Source: Actinospineispora acaciae DSM 45401 (GTDB lineage Bacteria; Actinomycetota; Actinomycetes; Mycobacteriales; Pseudonocardiaceae). From it: a stretch of DNA of 64,000 nucleotides. Below, in pieces: positions 42,582 through 52,800 of the stretch (positions are counted from its first letter, which is position 1; the number at the start of each line of letters is the position of its first letter). The stretch is taken from positions 124,001-188,000 of the forward strand of contig NZ_JIAI01000012.1 of the NCBI RefSeq assembly GCF_000620785.1. The letters run 5' to 3'. The notes below the pieces were generated by a model. The model made no database searches. It was not told the origin of the DNA and was given only the letters and a program-made list of their open reading frames with translations. Position numbers and translations under genes: made by a program.

Positions 42582-43441
42582 CAGCCACCACGTTGCGCGC
42601 CGAGGACGGCCGCCCGGCGGTACGCGTCGAGCGCCGGCTCGCCCACCCGGTGGAGAAGGTGTGGCGCGCGCTCACCGAGCCGTCCCACCTCAACAGGTGG
42701 TTCCCGTTCGACGTCGAGGCCGACCTGAAGGTGGGCGGCACGGTGCGGTTCGTCGAGAAGGAGGGCGGGTCGACGCTCGGCGGCGTGATCACCGACCTGG
42801 AGCCGCCCCGGCTGATCGCCTACAGCTGGGAGACCGACCACCTGCGCTGGGAGCTGCGGCCGGAGGACGGCGGATGCGTGCTGGTGCTCGTGCACACGGT
42901 GGACGACCGCTACGGCATGGCCAGCTTCGCCACCGGCTGGCAGGCGTGCCTGGACGGGATGGAGCAGGTGCTCGCCGGACGGCCGGTGACGGCGGGTGGC
43001 GACCCGGCCGCCATGGACGCGGTGCACGAGCGGTTCGTTGCCGAGCTCGGGTTGGACCGCGCCACCGTGACCGAGACCGGGGACGGCTGGCGGCTTCGGT
43101 ACGAGCGCCAGCTGGTACGGCCGGACTCGGTGGCCTGGCCGGCGCTGGTCGGTGACGGGGCTCCGGCGGCGGGCGGGCCGGTCCCGGCGGGGTGCGTGCC
43201 GGCGGGGCTGGCGGCGGGGGCGGTCACGGAGGTCACGCCGTCGCGGGCGCTGGAGTACGACTGGCTGGACGGCGGGCGCGCGGCCGGCCGGGTTCGCTGG
43301 GAGCTCGGCACCGGCACCGGGCACGGCGCGCGCCTGGTGCTCACCCAGACCGGCCCGTCGGACGCCACGCCGCCGCTGGACGGATGGCACGAGCACATCG
43401 AGCGGTTCGCGTCCGCGCTCACCGCCGCTCAGCGCACCTGA
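42578..43441 (+). CDS. SRPBCC/AHSA1 domain protein, two domains
   Basis: A 287-aa protein. The first AHSA1-type domain (RRLAHPVEKVWRALTEPSHLNRWFPF, YSWETDHLRWELRP) has normal length. A second, more divergent one (ALEYDWLDGGRAAGRVRWEL...WHEHIERFASAL) follows. Family members bind hydrophobic ligands or act as lyases. It is translationally coupled to ArsR and probably regulated by it. Confidence 0.87.
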   Translation: MTATTLRAEDGRPAVRVERRLAHPVEKVWRALTEPSHLNRWFPFDVEADLKVGGTVRFVEKEGGSTLGGVITDLEPPRLIAYSWETDHLRWELRPEDGGCVLVLVHTVDDRYGMASFATGWQACLDGMEQVLAGRPVTAGGDPAAMDAVHERFVAELGLDRATVTETGDGWRLRYERQLVRPDSVAWPALVGDGAPAAGGPVPAGCVPAGLAAGAVTEVTPSRALEYDWLDGGRAAGRVRWELGTGTGHGARLVLTQTGPSDATPPLDGWHEHIERFASALTAAQRT

Positions 43442-43465
43442 GGCCGGTCAGTCCGTTCAGTCCGG

Positions 43466-44242
43466 TCAGTCCGTGACCCAGGACGGCGGGCGCTTCTCCA
43501 GGAACGCGCGGACGCCTTCCCGGCCTTCCTCGGAGGCGAAGTTGGCGGCGGACACCCGGGCCATCGCGGCCAGGTCGTCGGGCATGGTGCGGGCGCTCGG
43601 GCCGCGCAGCAGGTCCTTGGTGCCGGCCAGGGCGCCGGGGGCGCCGAGCCGCAGCATGTCCGCGTAGCGGCGCACCTCGGCGTCGAGCCGGTCGGCCGGC
43701 ACCGCGCCGGTGATCAGCCCGATGGCGGCCGCGCGCCGGGCATCGAACGGCTCTCCGGTGAGGAACAGCTCGTACAGCGCGGCCGGCTGCACCCTGGGAA
43801 CCAGCGGCACCGAGATCACCGCCGGCACCACGCCGATGCGGACCTCGGTGAACGCGAAGCTCACGTCCTCGGCGGCCACCGCGAGGTCGCACGCGGCGAC
43901 CAGGCCGACCCCGCCGGCCCGCGCCGGACCGGCCAGCCGCGCGATCACCGGGGTCGGCGAGATCCACATCCGGCGCAGCAGCTCCGGGAAGTCGACGACG
44001 CCCGGGCCGCCGGTGTCGGCTTCTTTCAGGTCCATGCCCGCGCAGAACACCGGGCCGGTGTGGGTCAGCACGATCACCCTGGCGTCGTCCGAGGCGATGG
44101 CCGTGTCCATGTGGGCGAGCAGCTCGCGGCGCACCTGGGCGGACAGCGCGTTGCGGTTGTGCGGCGAGTCCAGGGTCACGGTGGCCACCCCGGAGTCGAT
44201 CTCCAGATGGACGAGTTCGGCGAGTTCGGCGGGGGCTGTCAT
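43466..44242 (-). CDS. Enoyl-CoA hydratase/isomerase family protein
   Basis: A 258-aa crotonase-fold enzyme. The oxyanion-hole segments are HTGPVFCAGMDLKEA and RAGGVGLVAACDLAVA; the catalytic Glu corresponds to FTEVRIGVVPA. Its start ATGA overlaps the LacI stop, so the pair is co-transcribed. Three 9-bp GTCAGTCCG-type repeats lie just after its end. Confidence 0.9.
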   Translation of the reverse strand: MTAPAELAELVHLEIDSGVATVTLDSPHNRNALSAQVRRELLAHMDTAIASDDARVIVLTHTGPVFCAGMDLKEADTGGPGVVDFPELLRRMWISPTPVIARLAGPARAGGVGLVAACDLAVAAEDVSFAFTEVRIGVVPAVISVPLVPRVQPAALYELFLTGEPFDARRAAAIGLITGAVPADRLDAEVRRYADMLRLGAPGALAGTKDLLRGPSARTMPDDLAAMARVSAANFASEEGREGVRAFLEKRPPSWVTD

Positions 44243-45309
44243 GGCCGCACGGTAGCCGGTGGCGGCCCGGTGGTGGTACCGACGCGGACGGCCACCGGGA
44301 GCGTCAGGTCGGCGGGGCGCTGGCCGTCCAGCAGCTCGACCACCGCGCCGGCGGCCGCCCTGCCCTTCTCGTCGGTGGGCTGGACGACCGTGGTGAGCAG
44401 GGTTGGGCGCAGCCAGGGCAGGTCGGCGCCGTCGAAGCCGGCCACGCTGACGTCCTCGGGCACCCGCAGGCCCAGCTCGGCGGCCGCCCGCAGCACGCCG
44501 GAGGCCAGGATGTCGCTCTGCGCGATCACCGCCGTCGGGCGCCGCTCGGGGGGCACGTCCAGGACCGCGCGGCCGGCCCGCTCGCCCTCGTCCACCGAGT
44601 TGCTGGCCGTCTCGTACGCCTCGACCCGGCCGAACGCGTCGGCCACGCCGTCGAGCCGGCGGCGCACGTCCCGGTAGTGCAACACCGTGCGCCTGTCGTC
44701 GTGCACCGTGCCTCGGGTGCCGTCCAGCCGCAGCGGCATCGCGATCGTGACCACCCGCCGGTGCCCCAGGTCGCGCAGGTAGCGGGCCATCTCGGCGATG
44801 CCTCGGCGCTCGTCGATGTCGATCAGCGGGACGCCGTCCGCCTTGGGGCCGTCCACCGCGACCAGCGGCACCCCACGCTGGCGCAGCAGCTCCAGCGCCG
44901 GGTCGTCCTCCAGCCCGCAGGTGGCGAAGATCGCGGCGTCCAGCGGGATCCGGGCCAGTTGGTCGAGCCCCGGGCGACCGGTCTCGCCGGCCAGCAGGAG
45001 CAGGCCCACGCCGTGCGGGCCGAGCACCTCGGTGATGCCGTCCAGCAGCTGGATGGCCACCGGGTCGCGGAACGCGTAGAGCAGCCGCTCGCCGACGAAC
45101 GCGCCGACCACCCCGCTGCGGCCCCTGCGCAGCGACGCGGCCAGCGGGTCCGGCCCGGCGTAACCGAGCTCTTTGGCCGCCGCGAGCACCCGAGCCCTGG
45201 TCTCCGGCGCGACCCGGGGGCTGCCCGCGAACGCCAACGACGCCGTCGAGGCGGACACCCCGGCGCGGGCGGCGACCGAGGCGAGCGTCGGTCGGGGTTG
45301 CACCTTCAC
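44239..45309 (-). CDS. LacI family transcriptional regulator
   Basis: A 356-aa LacI regulator. HTH TLASVAARAGVSASTASLAFAGSPRVAPETRARVLAAAKELGYAGPDPLAASLR, with a periplasmic-binding-like domain (ERPTAVIAQSDILASGVLRAAAELGLRVPEDVSVAGFDGADLP). GTG at 45309 is preferred. It faces an MFS gene at 45615 across a perfect 16-bp palindrome. Coupling to an enoyl-CoA hydratase is unusual for a sugar regulator. Confidence 0.9.
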   Translation of the reverse strand: MKVQPRPTLASVAARAGVSASTASLAFAGSPRVAPETRARVLAAAKELGYAGPDPLAASLRRGRSGVVGAFVGERLLYAFRDPVAIQLLDGITEVLGPHGVGLLLLAGETGRPGLDQLARIPLDAAIFATCGLEDDPALELLRQRGVPLVAVDGPKADGVPLIDIDERRGIAEMARYLRDLGHRRVVTIAMPLRLDGTRGTVHDDRRTVLHYRDVRRRLDGVADAFGRVEAYETASNSVDEGERAGRAVLDVPPERRPTAVIAQSDILASGVLRAAAELGLRVPEDVSVAGFDGADLPWLRPTLLTTVVQPTDEKGRAAAGAVVELLDGQRPADLTLPVAVRVGTTTGPPPATVRP

Positions 45310-45492
45310 GGCCGAAACGCTAGTCGCCCCGCGCCCTACCTCGCCCGCAACCATCCACAACCCGTCGGAGCCGCCCACAGTCCGTCCGCGTCGCTTGCCG
45401 TCCGCGTTCCGTTCCGAGGCGCGGTGGCCGTGCCCATACCCGACACCGGCAAAGCCACCCCGCCTCGACGGCGCATCGGTTACGCTGGAGCC

Positions 45493-45508
45493 GTCGAATC
45501 GATTCGAC
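45493..45508. promoter_or_regulatory. LacI-type operator palindrome
   Basis: GTCGAATCGATTCGAC at 45493-45508 is a perfect 16-bp palindrome with a central CG, the classic LacI-family pattern. It lies in the 305-bp gap between the divergent LacI and MFS genes. The rest of the gap holds A-rich GACAACAACGACAAAAC repeats near the MFS start and nothing else that I can support. Confidence 0.8.
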
Positions 45509-45614
45509 AAGATGACGGGGCGGCGGGCGACGTCGGCGACGACAACAACGACAAAACGCGCATTGCAACGACAACGGGGGCACGGCCGCTGACGAGCGGG
45601 GGACGGGGGGATCT

Positions 45615-46892
45615 GTGACGAGGCTGGCGGTAGGCGTGCGGTCCGGCGAGCTGACGCGGGCGCGCACCGCCGTCGTGGCGGCGTTCGCGGTGAACGGGCT
45701 GTGCTTCGCCTCCTGGCTGTCCAGGGCGCCGGCCGCGCGGGACGCGCTGTCGCTGTCGCCCGCCCAGCTCGGGCTGTTGTTGCTGTGCCTGTCCGGCGGG
45801 GCGTGCGTGGCGCTGCCCACCTCCGGGCCGGCGGTGCACCGGTTGGGCGCCGCGCGGGTTGTGCTGCTCGGGTCGGTCGCGGTCGGCGTCGGGATGCTCG
45901 GGCTCGCACTGGGGCTGACCACCGGGTCGGTCTGGCCGGCGGCGGCCGGGCTGGTGCTGACCGGGGTCGGGATGGGCAACTGGGACGTGGCGATGAACGT
46001 CGAGGGCGCCGAGGTGGAGCGGCGGCGCGGGCGGACGCTGATGCCCCGGCTGCACGCGGCGTTCAGCCTCGGCACGGTGACCGGCGGTGGGGTCGGCGCG
46101 GCGTCGGCGGCGTTGACCGTCCCGCTGGCCGGCCAGGTGGTGGCGGCCGCGCTGCTCGCGCCGGTGAGCATGGCGCTCGCCACCCGCCGGTTCCTGCCGG
46201 TGGCCGCGCGCGAGCCGGGCCGGCCGAGGGAGCGGGCCGGCGGGCTGCGGGCATGGCGGGAGCCGCGCACCCTGCTGATCGGGCTGCTCACGCTGGCGTT
46301 CGGGTTCACCGAGGGGTCGGCGAACGACTGGCTGGCCGTCGCGATGGTGGACGGTCACCATGCCGGCGAGGTGTTCGGCGCGATCGGGTTCGGGGCGTTC
46401 GTGACGGCGATGACGGCCGGGCGGTTGTGCGGCGGCGCGCTGTTGGAGCGGTTCGGCAGGGTCGTCGTGCTGCGGGCCACTGCGGTGCTCGCGGTGGCCG
46501 GGCTGGTGCTGGTCATCCTGGCGTCCTCGCTGGCCTGGGTGTTGGTCGGCACGCTGCTCTGGGGGCTCGGCGCCTCGCTCGGGTTCCCGGTCGGGATGAG
46601 CGCGGCGGCCGACGAACCGGGTAGGGCGGCGGCGCGGGTCAGCGTGGTCAGCTCGATCGCGTACACCGCGTTCCTGGCCGGCCCGCCGCTGATCGGCTTC
46701 CTGGCCGAGCACGTCGGCATCTTGCGCGGGCTGTTCGTGGTGCTCGGCGCGCTCGTCGTCGGGGCGCTGGTCACGCCGGCGGCCAGACCGCCGCGACCCC
46801 AGCCGCCGCCTCCGAGCCCGCGGCCGCCGAGCCCGCCGCGTCCGCCGCGCCCTCGGCGGCCGGCCGATGATCGACGCGGCGTGCGCCCGTAG
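45615..46892 (+). CDS. MFS transporter
   Basis: A 425-aa, 12-helix MFS protein similar to the YbjJ/FucP-like branch: FAVNGLCFASWLSRAPAARDALSLSPAQLGLLLL, VGMGNWDVAMNVEGAEVER and FGFTEGSANDWLAVAM. The tail is a Pro/Arg-rich stretch of about 40 residues. GTG start after GGGGGGATCT. Probably controlled by the divergent LacI regulator; the substrate could be a sugar or an aromatic. Confidence 0.88.
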   Translation: MTRLAVGVRSGELTRARTAVVAAFAVNGLCFASWLSRAPAARDALSLSPAQLGLLLLCLSGGACVALPTSGPAVHRLGAARVVLLGSVAVGVGMLGLALGLTTGSVWPAAAGLVLTGVGMGNWDVAMNVEGAEVERRRGRTLMPRLHAAFSLGTVTGGGVGAASAALTVPLAGQVVAAALLAPVSMALATRRFLPVAAREPGRPRERAGGLRAWREPRTLLIGLLTLAFGFTEGSANDWLAVAMVDGHHAGEVFGAIGFGAFVTAMTAGRLCGGALLERFGRVVVLRATAVLAVAGLVLVILASSLAWVLVGTLLWGLGASLGFPVGMSAAADEPGRAAARVSVVSSIAYTAFLAGPPLIGFLAEHVGILRGLFVVLGALVVGALVTPAARPPRPQPPPPSPRPPSPPRPPRPRRPADDRRGVRP

Positions 46893-46901
46893 CCTCGGAC
46901 C

Positions 46902-47600
46902 GTGAGCTACCGCTCGAAGCTGACCGACGACCGGATCGCCGAGCTGCGCGACTGGCACGAGCGTGCCTACCAGGAGCTTCGTACCGCGCGCGAGCGCACG
47001 CTGAGCTACCTAGGGCTCGAGCTGGTGGTGCCGCCCGGCGTCTTCCCGCCCACCCCGACCTCGGACCTGCTCGGCCGCGCGGTGATCGACGAGTGCACGG
47101 CCGCCGACCGGGTGCTGGACATGGGGACGGGCTCCGGGGTGAACGCCATCCTGGCCGCCCGCGCCGGCGCCGACGTGCTCGGCGTGGACGTCAACCCGGC
47201 CTCGGTGGCCGCCGCCGAGCGCAACGCCGCGCGGAACGGGGTGACCGCCCGGTTCGCGGTCAGCGATGTGTTCGAGGGCCGTGACGTCTCCGACGGCACG
47301 TTCGACCTGATGGTCATCGACCCGCCGTTCCGCTGGTTCGCCCCGCGCGACCTGGCCGAGCGGGCGATCACGGACGAGGGCTACGCCGCCACCGCGAGGT
47401 TCTTCGACGGCGTGCCGGAGCGGCTGCGCCCCGGCGGGCGGGTGCTGATGTTCTTCGGCACCTCCGGCGACCAGGAGCACATCCTCGGCCTGGCCGAAGG
47501 CGCCGGCCTGCGCGCCGAGGTCGTCGCCACCCGGCGCCTGACCCGGCGCGGCACCACGGTGGACTACTCCACGTTCCGGCTCACCCGGCCGGCACCCTAG
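46902..47600 (+). CDS. Class I SAM-dependent methyltransferase (HemK/PrmC-like fold)
   Basis: A 232-aa methyltransferase. The SAM site is VLDMGTGSGVNAILAARAGADVLGVDVNPASV and the catalytic motif DLMVIDPPFRWFAPRD is an NPPF/DPPF type, so it may methylate an amide or base nitrogen. It starts 10 bp after the MFS gene and overlaps the convergent permease by 4 bp. The target is unknown. Confidence 0.88.
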   Translation: MSYRSKLTDDRIAELRDWHERAYQELRTARERTLSYLGLELVVPPGVFPPTPTSDLLGRAVIDECTAADRVLDMGTGSGVNAILAARAGADVLGVDVNPASVAAAERNAARNGVTARFAVSDVFEGRDVSDGTFDLMVIDPPFRWFAPRDLAERAITDEGYAATARFFDGVPERLRPGGRVLMFFGTSGDQEHILGLAEGAGLRAEVVATRRLTRRGTTVDYSTFRLTRPAP

Positions 47601-49276
47601 GAAGGTGCGTTCGGGGAGCCGTCCGAGCCGCCGATGTTCGCGACCGTGTTGGCGAACGACGGCCGGGTGGCCATCGCGTAGGCGTAGACGGCGGCGGCGA
47701 ACACGGCGATGGTGACCGAGCCGGAGACGATGCCGAGCGGGCCGCCGCCACCGGGCAGCAGCGACTCCTCCGAGCCGCCGAACTCGCCGAAGTAGCTGAT
47801 GACGGTCATCCCGGCGATCCAGAGCACGCACCAGGACCCGCCCCGGAAGTCCAGCGCGGGCAGCGGGCGCCCGGCGAACCGGCGGTAGCCGGCCAGGAAG
47901 GCGTATCCGGCGACGATGGCCAGGAACAGCTTCTCGTTCACCGACCAACCGGTCCAGAACACGATCAGGTTCGCGGACAGGAACGCGAGGTAGGAGATGA
48001 CGTCACCGCCGGGCAGCCGGAACGGCCGGGGCTGGTCGGGCAGCGTCCGGCGCAGGATGCCGTAGGCCACCGGACCGATGGCGAACGTCAGCACCGTGGC
48101 GGAGGTGATGAATCCGACGATCTTCTGCCACCCGGGGAACGGCAGGAACAGCAGGCAGCCGGCGACGAACGTCAGCGCGGTGGCCACCCACGGAATGCCC
48201 CAGCGGTTCAGCCGGGTCAACGCCGTCGGGGCATTTCCGTTCTGTGCGTTCGCGAACGCTATTCGGGTGGTGACGGCCGCGTAGATCAGGCCGGTGTCGC
48301 CGGGCGAGAGGATCGCGTCGGCGTAGATCGCGATCGCCAGCCAGGTCGCGCCGAGAATGGTGGCCAGGCCGGCGAGAGGCCCGGCGACATCGGTGAACGT
48401 CACGTTGGCCCAGCCGGCGCCGAGCAGTTCGCTGGGCAGGCCGGTGATGAAAGCGATCTGCAACAGCACGTACAGCGTCCCGGTGACCACGATCGACCCG
48501 ATCACGGCGAAAGGCACGTTCCGCTGCGGGTTCGTCGACTCGCCGGCGAACTCGACGCCCTGGCGAAATCCGAGAGAGGCGAACACGATGCCGGCGGTGG
48601 GCAGCGCGGTGAACACCGACCCCACGCCGGAGGGGAACATCCCGCCGTGCGCGACCAGGTTGGCGCCGTGGAACGACAGCGCGAACAGCCCGCCGATGGT
48701 GACGATGATGATCGCCAGCTTCCACCACACCAGTACGTCGTTGAACCGCACGAACGCCTTCACGCCGAGCACGTTGATGACGCTGAACGCGGCCATCAGC
48801 CCGATCGCCACCAGCAGCCCCGACGACGTGGTGACCGGCACCCCGTCCGAGGTGGTCATCAGCCACGGCAGGTAGCGCTGCGCGTACTGGAGCACCGCGA
48901 GCACCTCGCTGGGCGCCGACGCCGCGCAGGCCACCCAGAGCGTCCAGCCGGCGAAGTAGCCGGCGAACGAACCCGACGCGTACTGGGCGAACCGGATGAC
49001 CCCGCCGGCGACCGGGAACATCACCGCCAGCTCGGCGAAGGTCAGCCCGATCAGCGTGACCATGATCCCGCCGACCACCCAGGAGAAGATCGCGGCCGGG
49101 CCGGCGATCTTCGCCGCGTTCAGCGCGCTGAACAGCCAGCCCGAGCCGATGATCGATCCGACACCGGTGAACAGCAGGCTCCGCCGGCCGATGTCCCGGC
49201 GCAGCCCGGTGTCCATTCGTACGGCGGCGCGGCGGGCCACCGGGGTGGCCGATGGGGGTGTGGACATGGGCTCCAT
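47597..49276 (-). CDS. APC family amino acid permease
   Basis: A 559-aa permease with about 12-13 helices and TM1 motif GVGSIIGSGWLFSALNAAKIAGPAA. It resembles the yeast-type/AspT-like permease branch. It lies 28 bp downstream of the Lrp gene on the same strand and is probably regulated by it. The C-terminal tail ends NTVANIGGSDGSP. The likely substrate is the amino compound handled by the kinase-lyase fusion across the divergent promoter. Confidence 0.88.
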   Translation of the reverse strand: MEPMSTPPSATPVARRAAVRMDTGLRRDIGRRSLLFTGVGSIIGSGWLFSALNAAKIAGPAAIFSWVVGGIMVTLIGLTFAELAVMFPVAGGVIRFAQYASGSFAGYFAGWTLWVACAASAPSEVLAVLQYAQRYLPWLMTTSDGVPVTTSSGLLVAIGLMAAFSVINVLGVKAFVRFNDVLVWWKLAIIIVTIGGLFALSFHGANLVAHGGMFPSGVGSVFTALPTAGIVFASLGFRQGVEFAGESTNPQRNVPFAVIGSIVVTGTLYVLLQIAFITGLPSELLGAGWANVTFTDVAGPLAGLATILGATWLAIAIYADAILSPGDTGLIYAAVTTRIAFANAQNGNAPTALTRLNRWGIPWVATALTFVAGCLLFLPFPGWQKIVGFITSATVLTFAIGPVAYGILRRTLPDQPRPFRLPGGDVISYLAFLSANLIVFWTGWSVNEKLFLAIVAGYAFLAGYRRFAGRPLPALDFRGGSWCVLWIAGMTVISYFGEFGGSEESLLPGGGGPLGIVSGSVTIAVFAAAVYAYAMATRPSFANTVANIGGSDGSPNAPS

Positions 49277-49303
49277 TGCCTCGCGATCGGGGTTGTCCTG
49301 TTT

Positions 49304-49738
49304 TCAGTCGCCGCGGTTGAGCAGTTCGCTGAGAAAGATCTGGGTCCGGGTGTGCGCGATTCCCGGGGTTCGCTGCAGGCGCAGGATGATCTGTTCGAGA
49401 TGGTCGGTGTCTCGCGCCCTGATCAGGGCGAGGGCGTCGGCGTTTCCGGCCGTCGTCCAGGCCCGCACTATCTCCTCCTGTCCGGTGAGTGCGTCGGTCA
49501 ACTGTTCGCGCGTGGTCCCGGTGGCGGCGAATATCCCGATCAGCGCCTGCAATCCCAGTCCGAGCGCGTGGTGGTCGAGCCGAACCGTGTATCCCTTGAT
49601 CACTCCCAGTTCTTCGAGACGAGCTATGCGACGTTTGACGGAGGATGCGGCCAGGCCGGAAACGTGCGCAAGGTGAGCGAGCGAGGTTCGTGCGTCCTGG
49701 CCGAGTTCGTGCAAGATTCTGCGATCCATGTCGTCCAT
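49304..49738 (-). CDS. Lrp/AsnC family transcriptional regulator
   Basis: A 144-aa Lrp-like regulator with MDDMDRRILHELGQDARTSLAHLAHVSGLAASSVKRRIARLEELGVIKGY as HTH and an effector-binding RAM domain. AAGGATCAGG lies upstream of ATG 49738. It is divergent from the kinase-LytM-phospholyase gene and precedes the APC permease, a typical substrate-sensing layout. Confidence 0.9.
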   Translation of the reverse strand: MDDMDRRILHELGQDARTSLAHLAHVSGLAASSVKRRIARLEELGVIKGYTVRLDHHALGLGLQALIGIFAATGTTREQLTDALTGQEEIVRAWTTAGNADALALIRARDTDHLEQIILRLQRTPGIAHTRTQIFLSELLNRGD

Positions 49739-49819
49739 GGCGCCTGATCCTTGCATCGCGCCCGGATTCGCGCCCGGACTCGTCGACCGCCCCGGTGGCC
49801 GGGACATAGCGTCGCCGTC

Positions 49820-52800
49820 ATGCAGATGCGCAGTTCGACGCCGATCGAGGCCCTCGCCGCGTTGGCCCGTGACCTGTTCGACGTGGACGCGGTGGCGGCG
49901 CCGCTGCCGGGCGAGCGGCACCGCAACGCCAGGCTGGACGTGGGCGGACGCCCGGCGTACCTGCTCAAGGTGTACGCGAGCGACTGCGGGGCCGACGACG
50001 GGGCCGATGACGAGCCGGAGCTGCAGGACGCCGTGCTCGCCCACCTCGCCGGCCGGGGCCTGCCGGTGCCGAGCCTCGCGGGGTCCGCGACCGCGCGCAT
50101 CGACGGCCGGGAGCACCAGGTGCGGCTGTTGAACTGGGTGGACGGGCGGGTGTGGGCGAGCGCGGGTCCGCCGGACGCGCGGCGGCTCGCCGGCCTCGGG
50201 GCGGCGGTGGCCCGGCTGGATGCGGCGCTGGCCGGGTTCGAGCACCCGGCGCTGGACCGCGAGTACCGCTGGCATCCGCTGCGGGCCACCGCGCTGGCCC
50301 GGGTGCTGCCGCTGCTGGACGATCGGGACCGTGAGTTCGTCGGCTCCAGCCTGGGCCGGCTGGACGAGCTGGCGCCCGAGCTGCGGGCACTGCCCGCGCA
50401 GGCGGTGCACAACGACGCCAGCGAGAACAACGTGCTGGTCGGCGCGGACGGCCGGGTGGCCGGGATCATCGACTTCGGCGACGTGGTGCGGGCGCCCAGG
50501 ATCTGTGGGCTGGCGGTCGCGGTGGCCTACGCCCAGCTGGGCGTGCCGGATCCGGTCGCGGCGGCGGCCGCCGTGGTGGCCGGCTACCACGCCGAGGCAC
50601 CGCTCACCGCCGCCGAGCTGCGGCTGCTGCCCGACCTGGTGGACATCCGGTTGGCCATGAGCATCGCCAACGCCGCCGAGCAGCGCCTGGTTGACCCGGA
50701 CAACGCCTACCTGGACGTCAGCCAGGAGCCGATCCGCGCGCTGCTCGCGGCCTTGGGTGACCAGCCACGCGAGCTGCTGGCAGCCCGGTTCCGGGACGCC
50801 TGCGGGTACCGGCCGGTCGCCAATGAGCGGGCGGTGGTGTCCTGGCTGCGGTCGGTGGGCTGCGACCCGGCGCCGATGCTGCGCACCGACCCCCGCACCG
50901 CGCGGATCCACCACGTCGACTGGACCGAGGACGGGCCGGAGGAACTGCGCATGAGCCACGGCCCGGAGCGGGTGGCGGCCGCCATCGAATCGCGGATGCG
51001 CGCGGGCGGCGACACCCTGGCGGTCGGCCGGTACCGGGAGGACCGTGTCGTCTACCAGGGCGACGCCTTCGGCCCCGGCAACGGATACGGCGGCCACGGA
51101 AACGAGAACGGAAACGGCGGCAACGGGAACGGCGGCAACGGGAACGGCGGCAACGGGAACGGCGGCGGGCCGGGGGAGCGGCGCAGCGTGCACCTGGGCA
51201 TCGACCTGTTCGCCGACGCGGGGGAGCCGGTGTTCGCCCCGTTCGACGGCGTCCTGGCCGCTGTGGACTTCCGCGACCGGGACTACGACTACGGCGGTGT
51301 GCTGATGCTGGAGCACCGCACCGCCGACGGCACGCCGTTCTGGCTGCTCGTGGGGCACCTCAGCGAGCGCAGCTGTGCCGAGCTACGGCCCGGCGCGCGG
51401 GTCCGGCGCGGCGAGCGGATCGGACGGGTCGGGGCGGCGGCGGAGAACGGCGCCTGGCCCCCGCACATCCACGTGCAGCTGTTCACCACCCTGCTCGGCC
51501 GCTCCACCGACCTGCCCGGCGCGGTCCGCCCCAGCGAGCTGGACGTCTGGGAGAGCGTCTCCCCGGACCCGAACCTGCTGCTGCGCGCCCCGCTCACCCC
51601 GGCGGCCGCCCCGGACCGCACCGCCGCCCAGATCACCGCCCAGATCACCGCGCGCCGGGCGGCGAACCTGTCCGCCACCCTGTCGCTGAGCTACGCCGAG
51701 CCGCTGCACATCGTGGCCGGCGCCGGCGCGGAGCTGGTGGACGCGCACGGGCGGCGCCATCTCGACCTGGTCAACAACGTCTGCCACGTGGGGCACTGTC
51801 ATCCGCGCGTGGTCGAGGCGCTGTCCACCCAGGCCGGGCTGCTGAACACGAACACCAGGTACCTGCACCCGAACATCACCGAGTACGCGCGGCGGCTGGC
51901 CGCCACGTTCCCGGACCCGCTGAACGTGGTGATGTTGACGAACTCCGGCAGCGAGGCCAACGACCTGGCGCTGCGGCTGGCCCGCACCGCGACCGGGCGC
52001 GAGCACGTGCTGGTGCTGGACTGGGCCTACCACGGCAACCTGGGCTCCCTGATCGAGATCAGCCCGTACAAGTTCAACCGCGCCGGCGGCTCCGGCCCGG
52101 GCGGGCGGGTGCGGGTGTGCGCGCTGCCCGATCCGTACCGGGGCGAGTTCGGCGGCGACGGGCCCCGGTACGCCGAGGATGTCGCGGCGCACTGCTCGGA
52201 GCTGGCCGCCTCGGGGACGCCGGCCGCCGCCTTCGTCCACGAGTCGATCCCGGGCTGCGCCGGCCAGGTCGAGCTGGCCGGCGGCTACCTGCAGGCCGCG
52301 TACGCGCACGCCCGCGCGGCCGGTGCGCTGTGCATCGCCGACGAGGTGCAGTGCGGCTTCGGGCGGGTGGGCACGCACATGTGGGCGTTCGAGCGGCACG
52401 GCGTGGTGCCGGACATCGTCACCCTCGGCAAGCCGATCGGGAACGGCCATCCGATCGGCGCCGTCGTCACCACACCCCGGGTGGCCCGCGTCTTCCGAAC
52501 GGGCATGGAGTACTTCAACACCTACGGCGGCAACCCGGTGTCCTGCGCGGTCGGGCTGGCCGTTCTGGACGTGGTGCACGACCAGCGGCTGATGGCGAAC
52601 TGCGCGCTCGTCGGCGAACGGCTCGAGGCGCGGCTGGCCGCGATGGCGTCGCGGTACCCGGTGATCGGTGACGTGCGCGGGCGGGGCCTGTTCCTCGGCG
52701 TGGACCTGGTGACCGACCGGGCGTCGAAGCGGCCCGACCCCGTGACCGCCGCCCGGGTGGTCGAGGCGGCCAAGCGGGACGGCGTGCTGCTGTCCACCGA

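Noticed and set aside
43446..43472. GTCAGTCCG-type 9-bp repeats as a regulatory site
   Set aside because: Three short copies between convergent gene ends with no promoter; more likely simple slippage.
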